DNA of 64,000 nucleotides. It comes from Schistosoma haematobium. Its lineage: Eukaryota > Platyhelminthes > Trematoda > Strigeidida > Schistosomatidae. Within the stretch, counting starts at the first letter, position 1; each line of letters opens with the position of its first letter. The notes below the pieces were generated by a model that had not been told where the DNA came from, did no database searches, and saw nothing but the letters and a program-made list of their open reading frames with translations. Both the position numbers and the translations under genes were made by a program. Location of the stretch: assembly GCF_000699445.3 (NCBI RefSeq), contig NC_067198.1:38043523-38107522 (forward strand), given 5' to 3'. Below, in pieces: positions 11,626 through 22,812 of the stretch.

Positions 11626-12105
11626 ATCTCTGCTATCTCTTCTATGCGTTTACTAAATCTAATGAGTTAAAAGCGAATCAATACATAGACGAAGATTATG
11701 GAGGAACAAACTCTATTTTTATCAATCACCGATAATTTTTGGTTGAAGTTAGACATTAACACCGTTGGATGCCGACCTACTCAGTGGTCTAGAGGTTATG
11801 CGTTCACGCGCGAGACTGACAGGTCCTGACTTCGAATCACACCAGGTGGGATCGTGTATGCCCACTGCTGAGAAGTCCCGTTCCATGACGTAACGGCCGT
11901 CCAGTGTTTCTAGGTTTTTCATAGTGGTCTAGCTTCATTTGACTCATGAATTCAAGTATTAAAATTTTTATAATATCCACAATACCCCTTCTGATATGAA
12001 TCAACATATGCTCGCTAGTGACGGTCTCCAAGAGGTATTTCCTGGAGTTCTAGTAAGAAGTAGTGACCAGTGGAGTTCAACCGGGTCTGTTCTGAAATTT
12101 TAAAT
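11626..12105 (+). repeat. A-type hammerhead repeat with long-head variant
   Basis: A 115-bp block (ATCAATACATAGACGAAGAT) precedes the usual GGTTGAAGTTAGACATTAAC. The block recurs at 31370-31485 and 51240-51375. The unit ends inside the next head. Core CTGAGAA is dead. Confidence 0.78.
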
Positions 12106-13189
12106 ATTAATTGAAGTTATCACTTTTTTTGATAGATGTAAATTTGAATAAATAATGATTTATGTAAGAAATGGGATTAATTAGATATGAATTTCCAATT
12201 TACTAATCATTATAACCTTTTTTTTATTCATTTCACTTGTGAAATTTTATTTTCAAATTCTAACTGGTAACAAATAGAAAGAAAAGTATTTACTAAAGTA
12301 GCATTTTATCGAGTCATTCGTGTAAGTAATATAATTGTTATAGAAATAGGTTATCTGTTATTTGATTTAAACGAAACTTTTGTTTGTTAATAAATAGATG
12401 AATATAATGATAATGGTGTGTGACTAAATGATGGCTACTGATAAGACCGTAACATTGACTTGGTCCCGCTCCCCAAATGATTATTACTTAGAGATAAAAT
12501 CACTAACCAGATTTGTAGGTCATTTATTCTTCACTCAATACAAACCTGAGTGTTAGACCTAATCTTAGAGCATTGTATCAGTAACAGATGATTGTTTGAA
12601 TAATTGCATCATACAGCAAATCTACTGTTATTACGAAAAGAAATCAAAGCTATCCGTGATTACGTTGGTTCGAACGAACATTAATTAAAGTTTAATTCAT
12701 TTTGTATTGGTTGTTTGAATCTTCTCATTGATGTTTAGGACTGAAAGTGATCAGTTTCTTATTGACATATGTATGTCCTGTGCAGATTGCCTCGATATTG
12801 CCAGGACGCGCGTCATGGATTCCACTGCTAGCCACCATCTATTTCTGCTTATATTGATTAAAGTTCCTCACAGAACATTTGATTAAAAACAAACAGATCT
12901 AAGTATCTATTGCACAAAGCGAACTGCTCTTCAGAGTTATCATAGACAGAAGGATATTTATAGGTCACTCAAATAATACTGACAAAAAATCCAACTGAAC
13001 AACAATTGTTTCTTTATTCTATAGTTATCATCTATGAAGCTGCCAAGTTTCTTTATGCCTACACTTATCTTTTTCTAGATCTGAATGATTTTTTTCTTTA
13101 ACACTTCATGTAAACTATGATAATATATCTATTCTACATAAATTGCCAACAATACTCATCATACCCACTGTCAATTTTTCTAATAACAG
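12106..13189. other. Intronic spacer upstream of the first visible P2X exon
   Basis: Apart from the B-type fragment at 12697-12855, nothing is recognisable. I looked here for the preceding P2X exon and found no match. Confidence 0.55.
12697..12855. repeat. B-type hammerhead repeat, short inverted pair
   Basis: 12697-12799 is minus tail sequence. 12800-12855 is plus from the cleavage-site side (AGGACGCGCGTC). The promoter and CTGANGA are absent. Confidence 0.72.
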
Positions 13190-13320
13190 GGTGGTGTAAT
13201 CGGGATTGATATCGATTGGAAATGTGATCTTGATTGGGATGTTCAATATTGTAATCCAACTTATTCATTTCGACGATTAGATGATGCAAATGCTAAAATA
13301 GCTTCAGGATTTAATTTTCG
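13190..13320 (+). CDS. P2X receptor, internal exon (ectodomain, NFR motif)
   Basis: This exon encodes 43 codons plus two bases of a P2X ATP-gated cation channel, a trimeric plasma-membrane receptor. The translation starts GGVIGIDIDWKCDLDW, continues with CNPTYSFRRLD and ends SGFNFR. This is the conserved lower ectodomain of P2X proteins. The two Cys residues (WKC and QYC) match a conserved ectodomain disulfide, and Asn and Arg of NFR belong to the ATP site. It is preceded by a pyrimidine-rich tract and AG at 13188-13189 and followed by the donor GTAAATTT. It starts in phase 0 and leaves CG, which the next exon completes to Arg. The exon is too short to be seen as an open frame of its own. The family call is secure from motif order. 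Whether the gene is expressed cannot be seen. Confidence 0.93.
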
Positions 13321-13382
13321 GTAAATTTAGTTTGTGTAAATTGACTTGTTCATGTTCACGATATCTGTTCTATAATAATAAC

Positions 13383-13383
13383 A

Positions 13384-13429
<46 letters not shown>
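13383..13429 (+). repeat. (ATT)n microsatellite
   Basis: About 15 ATT units lie just inside the long P2X intron. Confidence 0.9.
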
Positions 13430-13764
13430 GCCAACAATACTTCCAGTCAACATACATAATGGGTTATCTATATCTTGTACAATAAATTCATTTCACCTTA
13501 TCTGACCTTTTATACTTTCCTTTTTTTATAACAGATTAGGAGGGTACTTGATCATTTTTCTAAAAAAAAGTATTTTTAGTTAATTGACCGATTAGAAGTA
13601 AATATGAACGTATTTCAGCATATATCCGTTCAATATACAATCATTAATATTTTTCTGGGGAATTTTAATTCTCACTCTGAGAATAGATCATCCGTTTCTT
13701 TTTAAAAAAAAACAATGATAACACCAAGACTATTGTTTATTGATTGGTTAAAATAAGTTTATCT

Positions 13765-13925
13765 TGAAGTACTTACTTATCCCTCATTGGGGAGCATAGG
13801 CCACCCACTAGTACTGTTCATCCAACCCTGTCCTGAGTAATCCTTTCCTGTTGTTTCCAGTTGCTATTCATCCTTTTCATATGTGCTTCCATTTCCCGAT
13901 GTAGGGTGTTCTTCGGCCTTCCTCT
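13765..13925 (-). mobile_element. RTE 3'-end fragment
   Basis: Minus-strand text encodes the end of the RTE protein (GGAAATGGAAGCACATATG, AATAGCAACTGG) and finishes with the GTAAGTA tail. It lies directly downstream of the T repeat at 13955-14345. Confidence 0.7.
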
Positions 13926-13954
13926 TTACCTTGTATATAAAAATTTGAGCAGAA

Positions 13955-14345
13955 TTATTATTATTATTATTATTATTATTACAAGCTTTATTCAATATTA
14001 TATTTTTGGTACAATATAGAATTCTCAGCACAAAGTATTTCCACAAGTTTCCGTTTCTTACTTCTTGGCCAATTCTGACGATAAATATTGAGTGATCGCC
14101 AGTTAGATGTTAGCAGTTCAGTAAATGAACATCTGAATAATGTATATTCTTTTCCCTGCATATTGCCAGAGACCATATTATCTCTTATTGGTCTTTTTGT
14201 AACTTTGACAACGAAAGGTTGTACACTTTTCAGAAATGCGCCAGGATAGATTATGCGGTCAGTAGACATAATGACATATTAAAGCAAACAAAAATAGATA
14301 ACTTGTTGAAATATCTAAATGGCAGGAACAGGTAGCCCAGATGCT
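13955..14345 (-). repeat. T repeat with (TAA)n tail
   Basis: On the minus strand it starts GGCGGCCTGCTTGAGCATC and ends TTGAATAAAGCTTG before a (TAA)n tail. Other copies lie at 34745-35155 (+) and 45483-45835 (-). This copy keeps a 93-codon frame from ATG 14269 (MSTDRIIYPGAFLKSVQPFV). I do not recognise the family; a LINE 3' end or a SINE would fit the tail. Confidence 0.65.
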
Positions 14346-14959
14346 CAAGCAGGCCGCCTTACATGAATTCATCTTATTTCGTTAGATTATCATCGACTAC
14401 TATTAATCTATACAATATTTTAAAATCAGAATTCACATAGAAATTCACATATTTTATTGGACTGAAAGTAATTAAAAGGGAATGTACATTTTTATGAAGG
14501 AGTTAAGATATCGATAATATTAATGAAATTTTAAAGAAATATTACTTCAGATAAATACAGTATCAGAGAGAAAGTTCTAGAGCATCAACCTAATAACTAA
14601 TCATTAAAGCTGATGACGTAACGAAGTAACTGAATATAAGTTAATGTTAGTAAAGAATAACAAAAGGTAATGTTAACCAATTAGAAATAAATGAGTTTTT
14701 CAAAAGAAACTTCGAAAATGATGAAATTAAACTATACGAAAGAGTTGGGGATAAAAAGAATGATATAACAATGTGAATATAATTTTCCATGGGAAAGAAA
14801 AATGTATCACTATTGCTTTTATAACATATTTGTCGAATTTCCAAAGCTTGATATCTATGCTTTCAGTAAACTTCAGAAGATTGGAGTTTAATTTTGTATG
14901 AATCAATTTGCAATTTAACATTTCTAAGTAGTTAACTTTATTAAACTGTTATATACACA
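14346..14959. other. No supported feature
   Basis: AT-rich intron spacer; overlapping short minus-strand frames have no recognisable motif. 15513-16034 is similar. Confidence 0.6.
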
Positions 14960-15512
14960 TCAGTATAGGGTTATAGAGATTGATGAGTTTTAATCGAGAT
15001 CATAAATCGATCAATGTTAGATTACCATTAAAAACCTGGAAGCACTGGACGGTCATTTTGCCATAGTATGAGACACTTCGGCAGTGCGTATACACGATTC
15101 CACATGCACGATTTGAACCCATGACATTCTGTCTCGTGAGTAAACACCTAACTTCAACCAATCTACGATAATGCACGGCCATCTTCGATTGTCTTTGGAT
15201 AGTAACCGTCTCACACCTGACAAGACTGAGCTCCACTTGTCACGGTTCCTCACTATAACTCCGATAATTACCTCTTAAAGTCAATAACTAGTGGATTGGT
15301 TGAGGTTATACAATAACAAAGTTAAGTCTCGGCTCAGTGGTGTAGAGGTTAAGCGTTTTCACGCGAAAGATAAGGTCCTGGGTTCGAACCTTGAATGCAG
15401 GATCGTGGATGATCACTGACGAGGAATCCTATACTAGGGCAAAACTGCCACCCGGTACTTCGAGGTTTTTAATAGTGGTCTAACATTGATTCGTTCATGA
15501 TCTCTATTATGT
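14960..15512. repeat. A-type hammerhead repeat, diverged head-to-head pair
   Basis: Minus 14960-15288 and plus 15289-15512 (A box CGGCTCAGTGG, B box GGGTTCGAACC). This subfamily has GATCAATGTTAGA near its end. The ribozymes are degenerate. Confidence 0.72.
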
Positions 15513-16034
15513 ACATAGTTTAAAACGTTTGGTATTAATAACATTTCATATGAGATTTTATATAAGTAGATTTCAAAATAAACAAAAACAAATGTTACAA
15601 GCTATCGTAATCAAGTTTATTGAATGACTAAGTGTTCGTAAGTTATAATATCGGCTGTTGAACATGACTAACATTATCTCTCTTCGGAAAAAAACTTGGA
15701 GTTGTCATTCATTCAATTTCACTTTTTAATCTAGAAATTTTATTATGTTTAAACATCTAATGATTTACAGTGAATGTAGATCAATCAAGTAGCGAATTTC
15801 TAAAGAATTATTCTTCTGTAATGCATAGGTTTATTGTTAACTGTTTTACTGAAATAGGCGTAAAATATATTCGATGTTATCTAAAACAAACTGGTATTAG
15901 TTCCTAGTAAGACGATTGATTTTATTTTTATCCGAGAAACATGATTTACTTGTATTATAGTGAAGAGCATCTATAAGTCTGCCTGATCGTGTATAACCTC
16001 AAATAAATAATAATGGATGCTAACTCCATTCACT

Positions 16035-16378
16035 AATATCTATGGAAAACACCATTGAAACTTAAAAGCACTGGACTACAATTTCATTCTATTATGAAAC
16101 TAAATAAAAACTCCAACGTGTCTAGTGTAGAGAAGATACTCACCGAAGACAGTGGACAACAGTCGCATAATAACATGGATTGATTGAAGTTGGATTTGTA
16201 TTCAATTGAGCCATGACTCGGTCATCTAGAGGTTAAACGTCTGCATACAAGACCGAAGGTTCTGTATTCAATCCACGGTGATGAAGCCATAGATACCTAC
16301 ATCTAAGAAGTCCCATACTGGAACAAAACAGCTATACAGTGCTTTTAGGTTTTCAATGATTGTCTAACTTATAGTGAC
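16035..16378. repeat. A-type hammerhead repeat, degenerate pair
   Basis: Minus 16035-16105 and plus 16106-16378 (TAGAGGTTAAACG). No intact core. Confidence 0.65.
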
Positions 16379-16413
16379 TTTGATTTCAGTAAAATTAAAC
16401 CAACGAAAATCGA

Positions 16414-16447
16414 TTATTACTATTATTATTGCTATTGTTATTATTAC

Positions 16448-16495
<48 letters not shown>

Positions 16496-16497
16496 GG
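16414..16497 (+). repeat. (ATT)n microsatellite, partly interrupted
   Basis: ATT units with a few ACT and GTT interruptions. Confidence 0.88.
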
Positions 16498-16846
16498 TTA
16501 ACTGATGTATTCACCATCTTTATATGTTTATTTAAATGAATATGATCATTGTGATTGATAAACATAGTCTAATTCTATTTTTCGAGCTTACAATAACATG
16601 TAACATTGAAATATAAACAAATTATACGAATTACGTCAGATGTAAAATGAATTTACCCAACAAAATAAACAGTGAATAATAAAAAGATGAATTCATGGAA
16701 TTTAATTTCTAAGACTTCATTTGGAAATGTATTATTTTAGCCTACCACAGACAATTATTTGGTACGTAATAATGTTTGATTACATATGTAATCACTTTAA
16801 ATTAATTCATCCCTATAGGAAAAATAAATAAATAACAGTCTTTTAT

Positions 16847-17267
16847 TCACTTGGTATTCCTTGGCTTGTATCTTCTCATTGAGGTTTAAAACTGCAATTG
16901 ATCAGTCTGTTATTGGCATATATGCATACTGTGTGTATGCCTCGATATTGCCTTAATTCACAAGCTTTTTGTAAGCAATGATGGATAGTGGCTACCAGTG
17001 GAATCCAGGATGCGCGTTTCGTCCTATTCGAGACTCGTCAACTGGATGTACCTGCATCTCAGAGTTGATGTTCACTCTGGGACTCGAACCCAGTACCATT
17101 CGCTTCAAACGCCATCTCACTATTCACTTAGCTACTGAGTCCTGATATCCACTTGCTTGTGCAATGGGGTGAACTTAAATTCAGATACATCCAGCTGACG
17201 AGTCCCAGATAGAACGAAACGCGCATCCTGGATTCCACTGCCAGCCACTATTCATCATTGCTTACAA
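16847..17267. repeat. B-type hammerhead repeat, inverted pair with full minus monomer
   Basis: The minus monomer (16847-17182) keeps a perfect A box TAGCTAAGTGA-like and B box GGGTTCGAGTCCC (17080 region), with core TTGACGA. The plus part (17183-17267) carries the ribozyme at 17191. Confidence 0.83.
17191..17230 (+). ncRNA. Hammerhead ribozyme, B-type, slightly damaged
   Basis: CCAG/CTGG stem I, core CTGACGA, GAAAC and site ATC are present. Stem II is weakened (GTCC/GAAC). Confidence 0.6.
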
Positions 17268-17469
17268 AACAGACCTTTATTACTGTAAGTAGACAACAAA
17301 TGGTTTCATTATTTTGTAGAATAATTTGAATGTAATCTTTAAATAAGAAAAATATATGAATGCTTTTAACTAACAAAAATCTCATAGGTGTAAAGATTAT
17401 TAGAGATTGTAATATTTCAACAATTGAATTCAAGTTGAATTCATCTCCGCAATTCCCCATACTAATAAT

Positions 17470-17935
17470 CATGTACTCATTGATGATTAGTGGATCGTCT
17501 AAATTTCTAGCAAGAAGTTATGACCAGTGAAGTACAATCCATGTCAAGTGGATACAATTATCCACTTTCGACAATGGGTGAAAGGTTTCGTAAGATCATG
17601 AATCGATCGAAATTAAACATTAACAACTTTTTGATGGAGTTTTTTTCTCTGAGCTGAATGGTTTAGTATTGGAGCTTTCATCGTTCTTCTAAACAATATC
17701 ATCAATACAAACTTCGGGTAGAAGTCATCATCCACCTAAGCTACAAATCTTCGACGTTTATAGATTCAGGCTCAATAGTCTAGAGATTAAGTGATTACGC
17801 GCGAAACTGCAGATCCCAGGTGTAGATATTTACGCGGCTGAAGAGTCCCACACTAGGACGAAACGGCTGTATAATGCTTCCAGGTTTTCATTAATAGTCT
17901 AGCTTAGATCAACTAATAAATTCAATTGTTTAAAA
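17470..17935 (+). repeat. A-type hammerhead repeat with internal extra DNA
   Basis: The head (17470-17636) and the promoter-ribozyme part (17765-17935) are split by about 125 bp of unrelated sequence. Core CTGAAGA, stem II GTCC/GGAC and GAAAC survive, but the cleavage side reads GTATAATGC and stem I is lost. Confidence 0.7.
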
Positions 17936-18514
17936 AACTTTTATTAAACTGTATCATATGATCTTGTCTGCAATTTTGTTATTGTAAAGCATTCACTATT
18001 TATCACTAATTATTTTATATTTACTAACAATAAAATAAAAGTAGTAAAATATTATTGATAAATTGAATATTGAATAATTCGTGTTTTAATTAGATTTTTC
18101 TTTACAAAAGAAAAAAACAACTTAAACAAAAAAAAATTGTAAAACCTTTTTTCTCTCGTTTTCTTTTTTCTTTTTACTTCATCTCAGAATTTTATTAAAT
18201 TATGTCACTATTCGAAAAAAAACGGTGTTACTAGGGGAGATGAAAATGTTAGTTTCTTTTCTTTTCTTTTTTTAAAAAGAATATCTTAGTCAAAAAATCT
18301 TACAAATTTATTTGGAGGACATATGACTTGTAGGGTAGGGAGAGAGAGAGTGAGAGAATAAAGTAATTTCTTCCTAGATTATAGTCTGTATTATAATTGA
18401 AATTAATTTATTAAGAAAATTATTTATTTCACTAAAGACATTTCAATTATTAATAATGGGATTTGTGAAGATTGTAGTATTTTCAATGTTGAATTCACGA
18501 GTTGATCTAAGTTA

Positions 18515-18815
18515 AAGTGTGGTGTGGGTTACTTATATCCAAATAGGTAGTATATAACGGTGGTCAGGTATAGAATGTATTTCAGTAGAAAGTCGATAAA
18601 GAAAAAACGGAAACGCAACGCATTTAGTATGAAAAAGTACTGAGACTGAAATCTGAGACAATGGATTGATGTTTGCGACAGGAACAATCAAGTTTGAGAT
18701 GATGGATTGGTATTTTGCAAATTAACGATTTATTATAGGATTATCAGATTTTATTGAGATGCTCTGTAATTTTGTGTTCAAATACATTCGATTGTCCCCA
18801 ATCGTGTTCTGTACA
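18515..18815 (+). repeat. V repeat
   Basis: It shares GTGGTGTG.GTTACTTAT, AGTATATAACGGTGGTCAG and later blocks with 33710-34010. It could be an LTR remnant, but the edges are unclear. Confidence 0.5.
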
Positions 18816-18821
18816 CTACAA

Positions 18822-19020
18822 GACCACCATTGAAAATTTAGAAATATTAGATAGTCGTTTCGTCCTAGTATGAGATTTCTTAGCAGTGAGCATTTATGAT
18901 TTTGTACAAGAGACTTGAATTCAACACTTTTGGTCCTGTACTAGGATGGAAAGGTTATCTAATGTTTTCAGGTTTTCAATGATGGTCTAACTTAGATATC
19001 GACTCGTGAATTCAACCTTG
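18822..19020. repeat. A-type hammerhead repeat, short inverted pair
   Basis: Minus 18822-18932 and plus 18933-19020 meet without promoter. A minus tail fragment also lies at 18452-18515. Confidence 0.65.
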
Positions 19021-19158
19021 AAAATTTCTAAGGTAATCTAATATATTCAGATAATATGATCGTCCTGGAAAACAATACTGAATGTAATGAATAACCTTTG
19101 AAAGTTAATGATTTTAGTTATATAATCAAATGTTTTTTATGAACATCATCTCTACCTG

Positions 19159-19539
19159 TGTTGGGGACGATAGATCCCCAAAACTCATATTTTGTAATCT
19201 TATCATATCGATTAACTTATCGATTAAATGTTTAAATATTTGAATGGCTGTCGATTGATCAACTTATTGATTAATGTTTAAAAACATTTTACCATGACAA
19301 TATCGATTATAAATATTCGTATAAATACGCTTGACTTGTATGCCTGATTGACCTGACCTGGTATCTACTGGTTGCCTGTAGAATACAATTCTACGTCTTA
19401 CCAAGACTTCTTGATCGAGTTAGATGAGTCGAGGACAACGGACCAGAATAGCCTATCGAGTCTCTGAATCCTTGATCCTTCGTTCTGTTCCGAATAAGCC
19501 GAATCAGTAGTAGAGCATTCAAACTTTATAAACATAACA
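19159..19539 (+). mobile_element. Solo LTR (381 bp) of the second LTR family
   Basis: It begins TGTTGGGGACGATAGATCCCC, ends CATAACA, and is flanked by a perfect 5-bp duplication ACCTG (19154-19158 and 19540-19544). It shares the TATAAATACGCTTGAC box and the end region with the full LTRs. It lacks most of their 36-bp tandem units, explaining its smaller size. Confidence 0.88.
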
Positions 19540-19809
19540 ACCTGGTAGAGCTAGTAGTTAATCATAACTGATGTCCAAATTAGATTTCAGTAAAAATAAT
19601 AATAACATTTTAAAAATTGTGTATTTAATTTTAGAATTGCATTGATCAATAGCTCATTTTTTCGACCTCAATATTACGCAACAATTATACCTTATTATTA
19701 GTAATACATGATATTATTCCTAACATAGTTAAACTCTATTAGTCACAATCTCTCTTTTCAGAATTCATCTTATAAGTAGTCTGTGGTTTGTAAAGAATTA
19801 ATAAATTAA

Positions 19810-20265
19810 TAAATTTTAATAATCAAATTCATAAGTCACTTATAACTAGACCACCATAGAAAACTCCGCCTGGAGTCACTCCGGGGGTTACTGCCGGTCC
19901 CAAGCCCGGATAAAGGAGGAGGGTTGGGCATGGGGTTAGCGTCCCCATCCCGTAGAAAACTAACTAGCTAAAAAAACGCAAACCAGAAAAATTATTCCAA
20001 CCTTTTAAACTCTGCCTTGGGAGTCAAAAGGTCTTCATTTGGAAGAACTATGACGCCTCATGATGAAAGACGAATTCCTTCGGATATTACGAGGCCGATG
20101 CCCCTTCTGACAACCAGAGCAACCACTTACTTAGGTACATGGAATGTTCGTGCAATGAGGCGAAAGTAAGTAAGTAACCATAGAAAACCTTGAAGCACTG
20201 GATGGCCATTCCGTCCTAGTATGAAACACCCGAACAGTGTACATCCGCGATCCCACCTCGTGAGT
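19810..20265 (-). repeat. A-type hammerhead repeat split by the 312-bp RTE-derived element
   Basis: 19810-19864 and 20177-20265 are consecutive parts of one minus copy. The promoter side is lost. Confidence 0.75.
19865..20176 (+). mobile_element. 312-bp RTE-derived short element with 12-bp target duplication
   Basis: The insert holds the RTE 5' leader and the first residues of an endonuclease domain (TTYLGTWNVRAMR), then jumps directly to the 3' tail GTAAGTAAGTA. ACCATAGAAAAC flanks it at 19853-19864 and 20177-20188. It sits inside an A-type hammerhead repeat. The ends and target duplication show that it moved as a unit, presumably by RTE machinery. Confidence 0.82.
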
Positions 20266-20859
20266 TTCTATATAATTCTATATAATATTAATTTTATACT
20301 ATATTTCTGATATACATTCATTATCCCTCTCATCCATGATAAATTACAATTCATTTATTAATTATATAATACTGATTAAAGATTGTCATTATAAAAACAA
20401 AACAAAAAAACACAACAGAAATCCATTAACATTAATCACAATTTGGGGATCAGAAAAAATAAATCAATAAAAACAACTGTCATTCTAGAAACAAAAAAAA
20501 CGAAAGAAAAAAGCCTCAGAATGTATGTCTAGAATAATACAGACGATCTCCCTGTTTGAATAAATAAATCCAAAGAATATACAACATTCATACCCTTTTT
20601 TTTCTTCTTCCAGTCCTATACGTAAGTTACACTGAGTTGTGTTCTAGGAAAGAAGAAGAAAACAAACAAACAGAGAACCAACAGAGACAAAGATTGAAAA
20701 TTATCATACTGTCATGATTAACCTCAACAAATTATATGTGATAACTTTTCACTGATAAAATTAATGTAATTATTATGAATTACATAGTTATGTCATGTGT
20801 ATAACTGATATTCAAATAATAATATATGCATATTAGAATGAAAAGTAATTAAGTATAAT

Positions 20860-21290
20860 TAGAGAAGAATTTTGTAGATAATATAGTGATTAAATTGTTG
20901 AATTGATGAATCAATTAAAGCTAGACCACCATGGAAAATCTGAAAGCATTCGAAGACCGTTTCGTCCTAGTGTGCGACTCCTCAGCAGAGTGTAATCATG
21001 ATCTTACCCTCGGGATTCGAACCCAGGACTTATAGGTTTCGCGCGTGAACGCTTAACCGCTAGACCACTGTGCCAGTCGGCATCCAACAGCTTGACGGTT
21101 TAACTTCAACCAATCCACGAAATTGGGACGGATAAGTGCTGGGTTCGAATCTCGCGAAGCGGGATCATGGGTGCACACTGTTGAAGAGTCCAATACTAGG
21201 ATGAAACGACCGTCCAGTGTTTCAAGGTTTTCCATGGTGGTCTAGTTTCAACTGACTCATGGATTCAATCATTAAATTAAGTAATCATCT
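20860..21290. repeat. A-type hammerhead repeat, head-to-head pair
   Basis: Minus 20860-21127 (B box GGGTTCGAATCCC) and plus 21128-21290 (GGGTTCGAATCTC). The minus core is CTGAGGA, but stem I and the site (TTC) are weak. The plus core is TTGAAGA. Confidence 0.78.
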
Positions 21291-21471
21291 GGATAAAAAA
21301 AATCCACATATTTTTTGCTACGTTTAAAGAGTTAACGATATTACCCAAACCGGTGAGCGTAACTAAAGTCAGCAACATAACAACAGGAAAAGCTAAAGTA
21401 ATCATTCAGTTACAGCCCTTATAACTATAGAGGAAGAAGGTCAAGTTCAGCGGAGATAAAAATGTTGTAGT

Positions 21472-21905
21472 GTCGGATACTAAGTTAAGCCTATATAACT
21501 TACTCTAGCTTCTGCACACGCCACTTTATTGAGTCACGTTTCGACCTTGTTATTTATCCACTTACCAATCCTGACTTTTTATATGGGTGTATGTGTGTGT
21601 GTACATTTTATCATACTCATCAAATATCTGTAGCTTATTTTTGTGTGACTATAAATATCGATTAACACTTGATTGAGTCGAGTTGGCTCACACTTCTTCT
21701 CCACTACGTGTCATTTCGCTTCGCTATCTTCTCTTCGCTTCATTTCTCTGATTGTCTCCTCAGATCAATGAGTGTACAACATGTACGTATTCGACATCCA
21801 CTCTCGTATTTCACCTATTTAGTTCCGTTATTCACCAACGCTATTTAAGACGATGATTATATATGAGGACATGCGATATATATATCTCAAACACAATCAA
21901 CCGTA
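21472..21905 (+). repeat. W repeat, copy 2
   Basis: It begins TGTCGGATACTAAG and is followed by a (TA)n tract at 21993. It is collinear with 1122-1575. Confidence 0.55.
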
Positions 21906-21991
21906 TTATCTAACTGGACTCAGATGCCGGGCCATTGAATTTTATTCCACAAGCACTCGGAAGCACGAACGAAGAAGCGCACAGATTAAGC

Positions 21992-21992
<1 letters not shown>

Positions 21993-22052
<60 letters not shown>
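21993..22052 (+). repeat. (TA)n microsatellite
   Basis: About 30 TA units follow the W repeat. Confidence 0.92.
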
Positions 22053-22054
<2 letters not shown>

Positions 22055-22447
22055 GAATAGGTAGTAGAATAAATAGTTTCACATAGAATAATTCCGTTAT
22101 ATTATATATAAATAGTTCCATTTAATTAGTTTGTAACTAATTAATTCCATCCTGAAAGAAGTAAAATAGAATTACAGTCTTATTGATGATTTTCACTTAT
22201 CTACATACCATTTGTATTATGTTTGTTAAAAATACTGAAATCTTTGACTACTTGCATACTGTTTGGTTTGTATATCTTGATTTAGATTATATGTAATTAG
22301 TTCATTTCATCATTTCAAATTATGTATAAATGAATGGAATGAATTTATTATATTTTATTGTTACAGCATCCGCAACTAATGAAATAAGTTATGTAATTCG
22401 AAAGTTCAATAAATATAGGATGGATGAATTATCAAAGAATAGTAGAA

Positions 22448-22812
22448 TATTTTAATAGTTGAATTCATGAGTCAATTGAAAACATGGATACACTGGGTGC
22501 CAGTTTCGTATTAGTATGGGACTCCTCAACAGTGCGCACACATGACTCTGTACGCAGGACTGCAACCCATCACCTTCGATTTCGCATGCGAACACTTAAC
22601 CTCTAAACCACTGAGCAGGCGTCCAACGCTGTTAATGTCTAACTTCAACCAGTTCATGGAATTGCGCCACCGCGGATGCGCACTGCTGAGAAGTCCCATA
22701 TTAGAACGAAACGGCCTTCCGGTGCTTCCACGTTTTCCATAGTGGTCTGGCTTCAGTCGTCTCACGAATTCAACTATTAAATCACTAAAATCTCCAAAAA
22801 CCCGCTTTTGAT
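22448..22812. repeat. A-type hammerhead repeat, head-to-head pair
   Basis: Minus 22448-22674 and plus 22675-22812. Cores TTGAGGA and CTGAGAA are dead. Confidence 0.75.

Noticed and set aside
21853..22053. A frame ending in Tyr-Ile repeats
   Set aside because: It is the translated (TA)n microsatellite; the same holds for 48879-49154.
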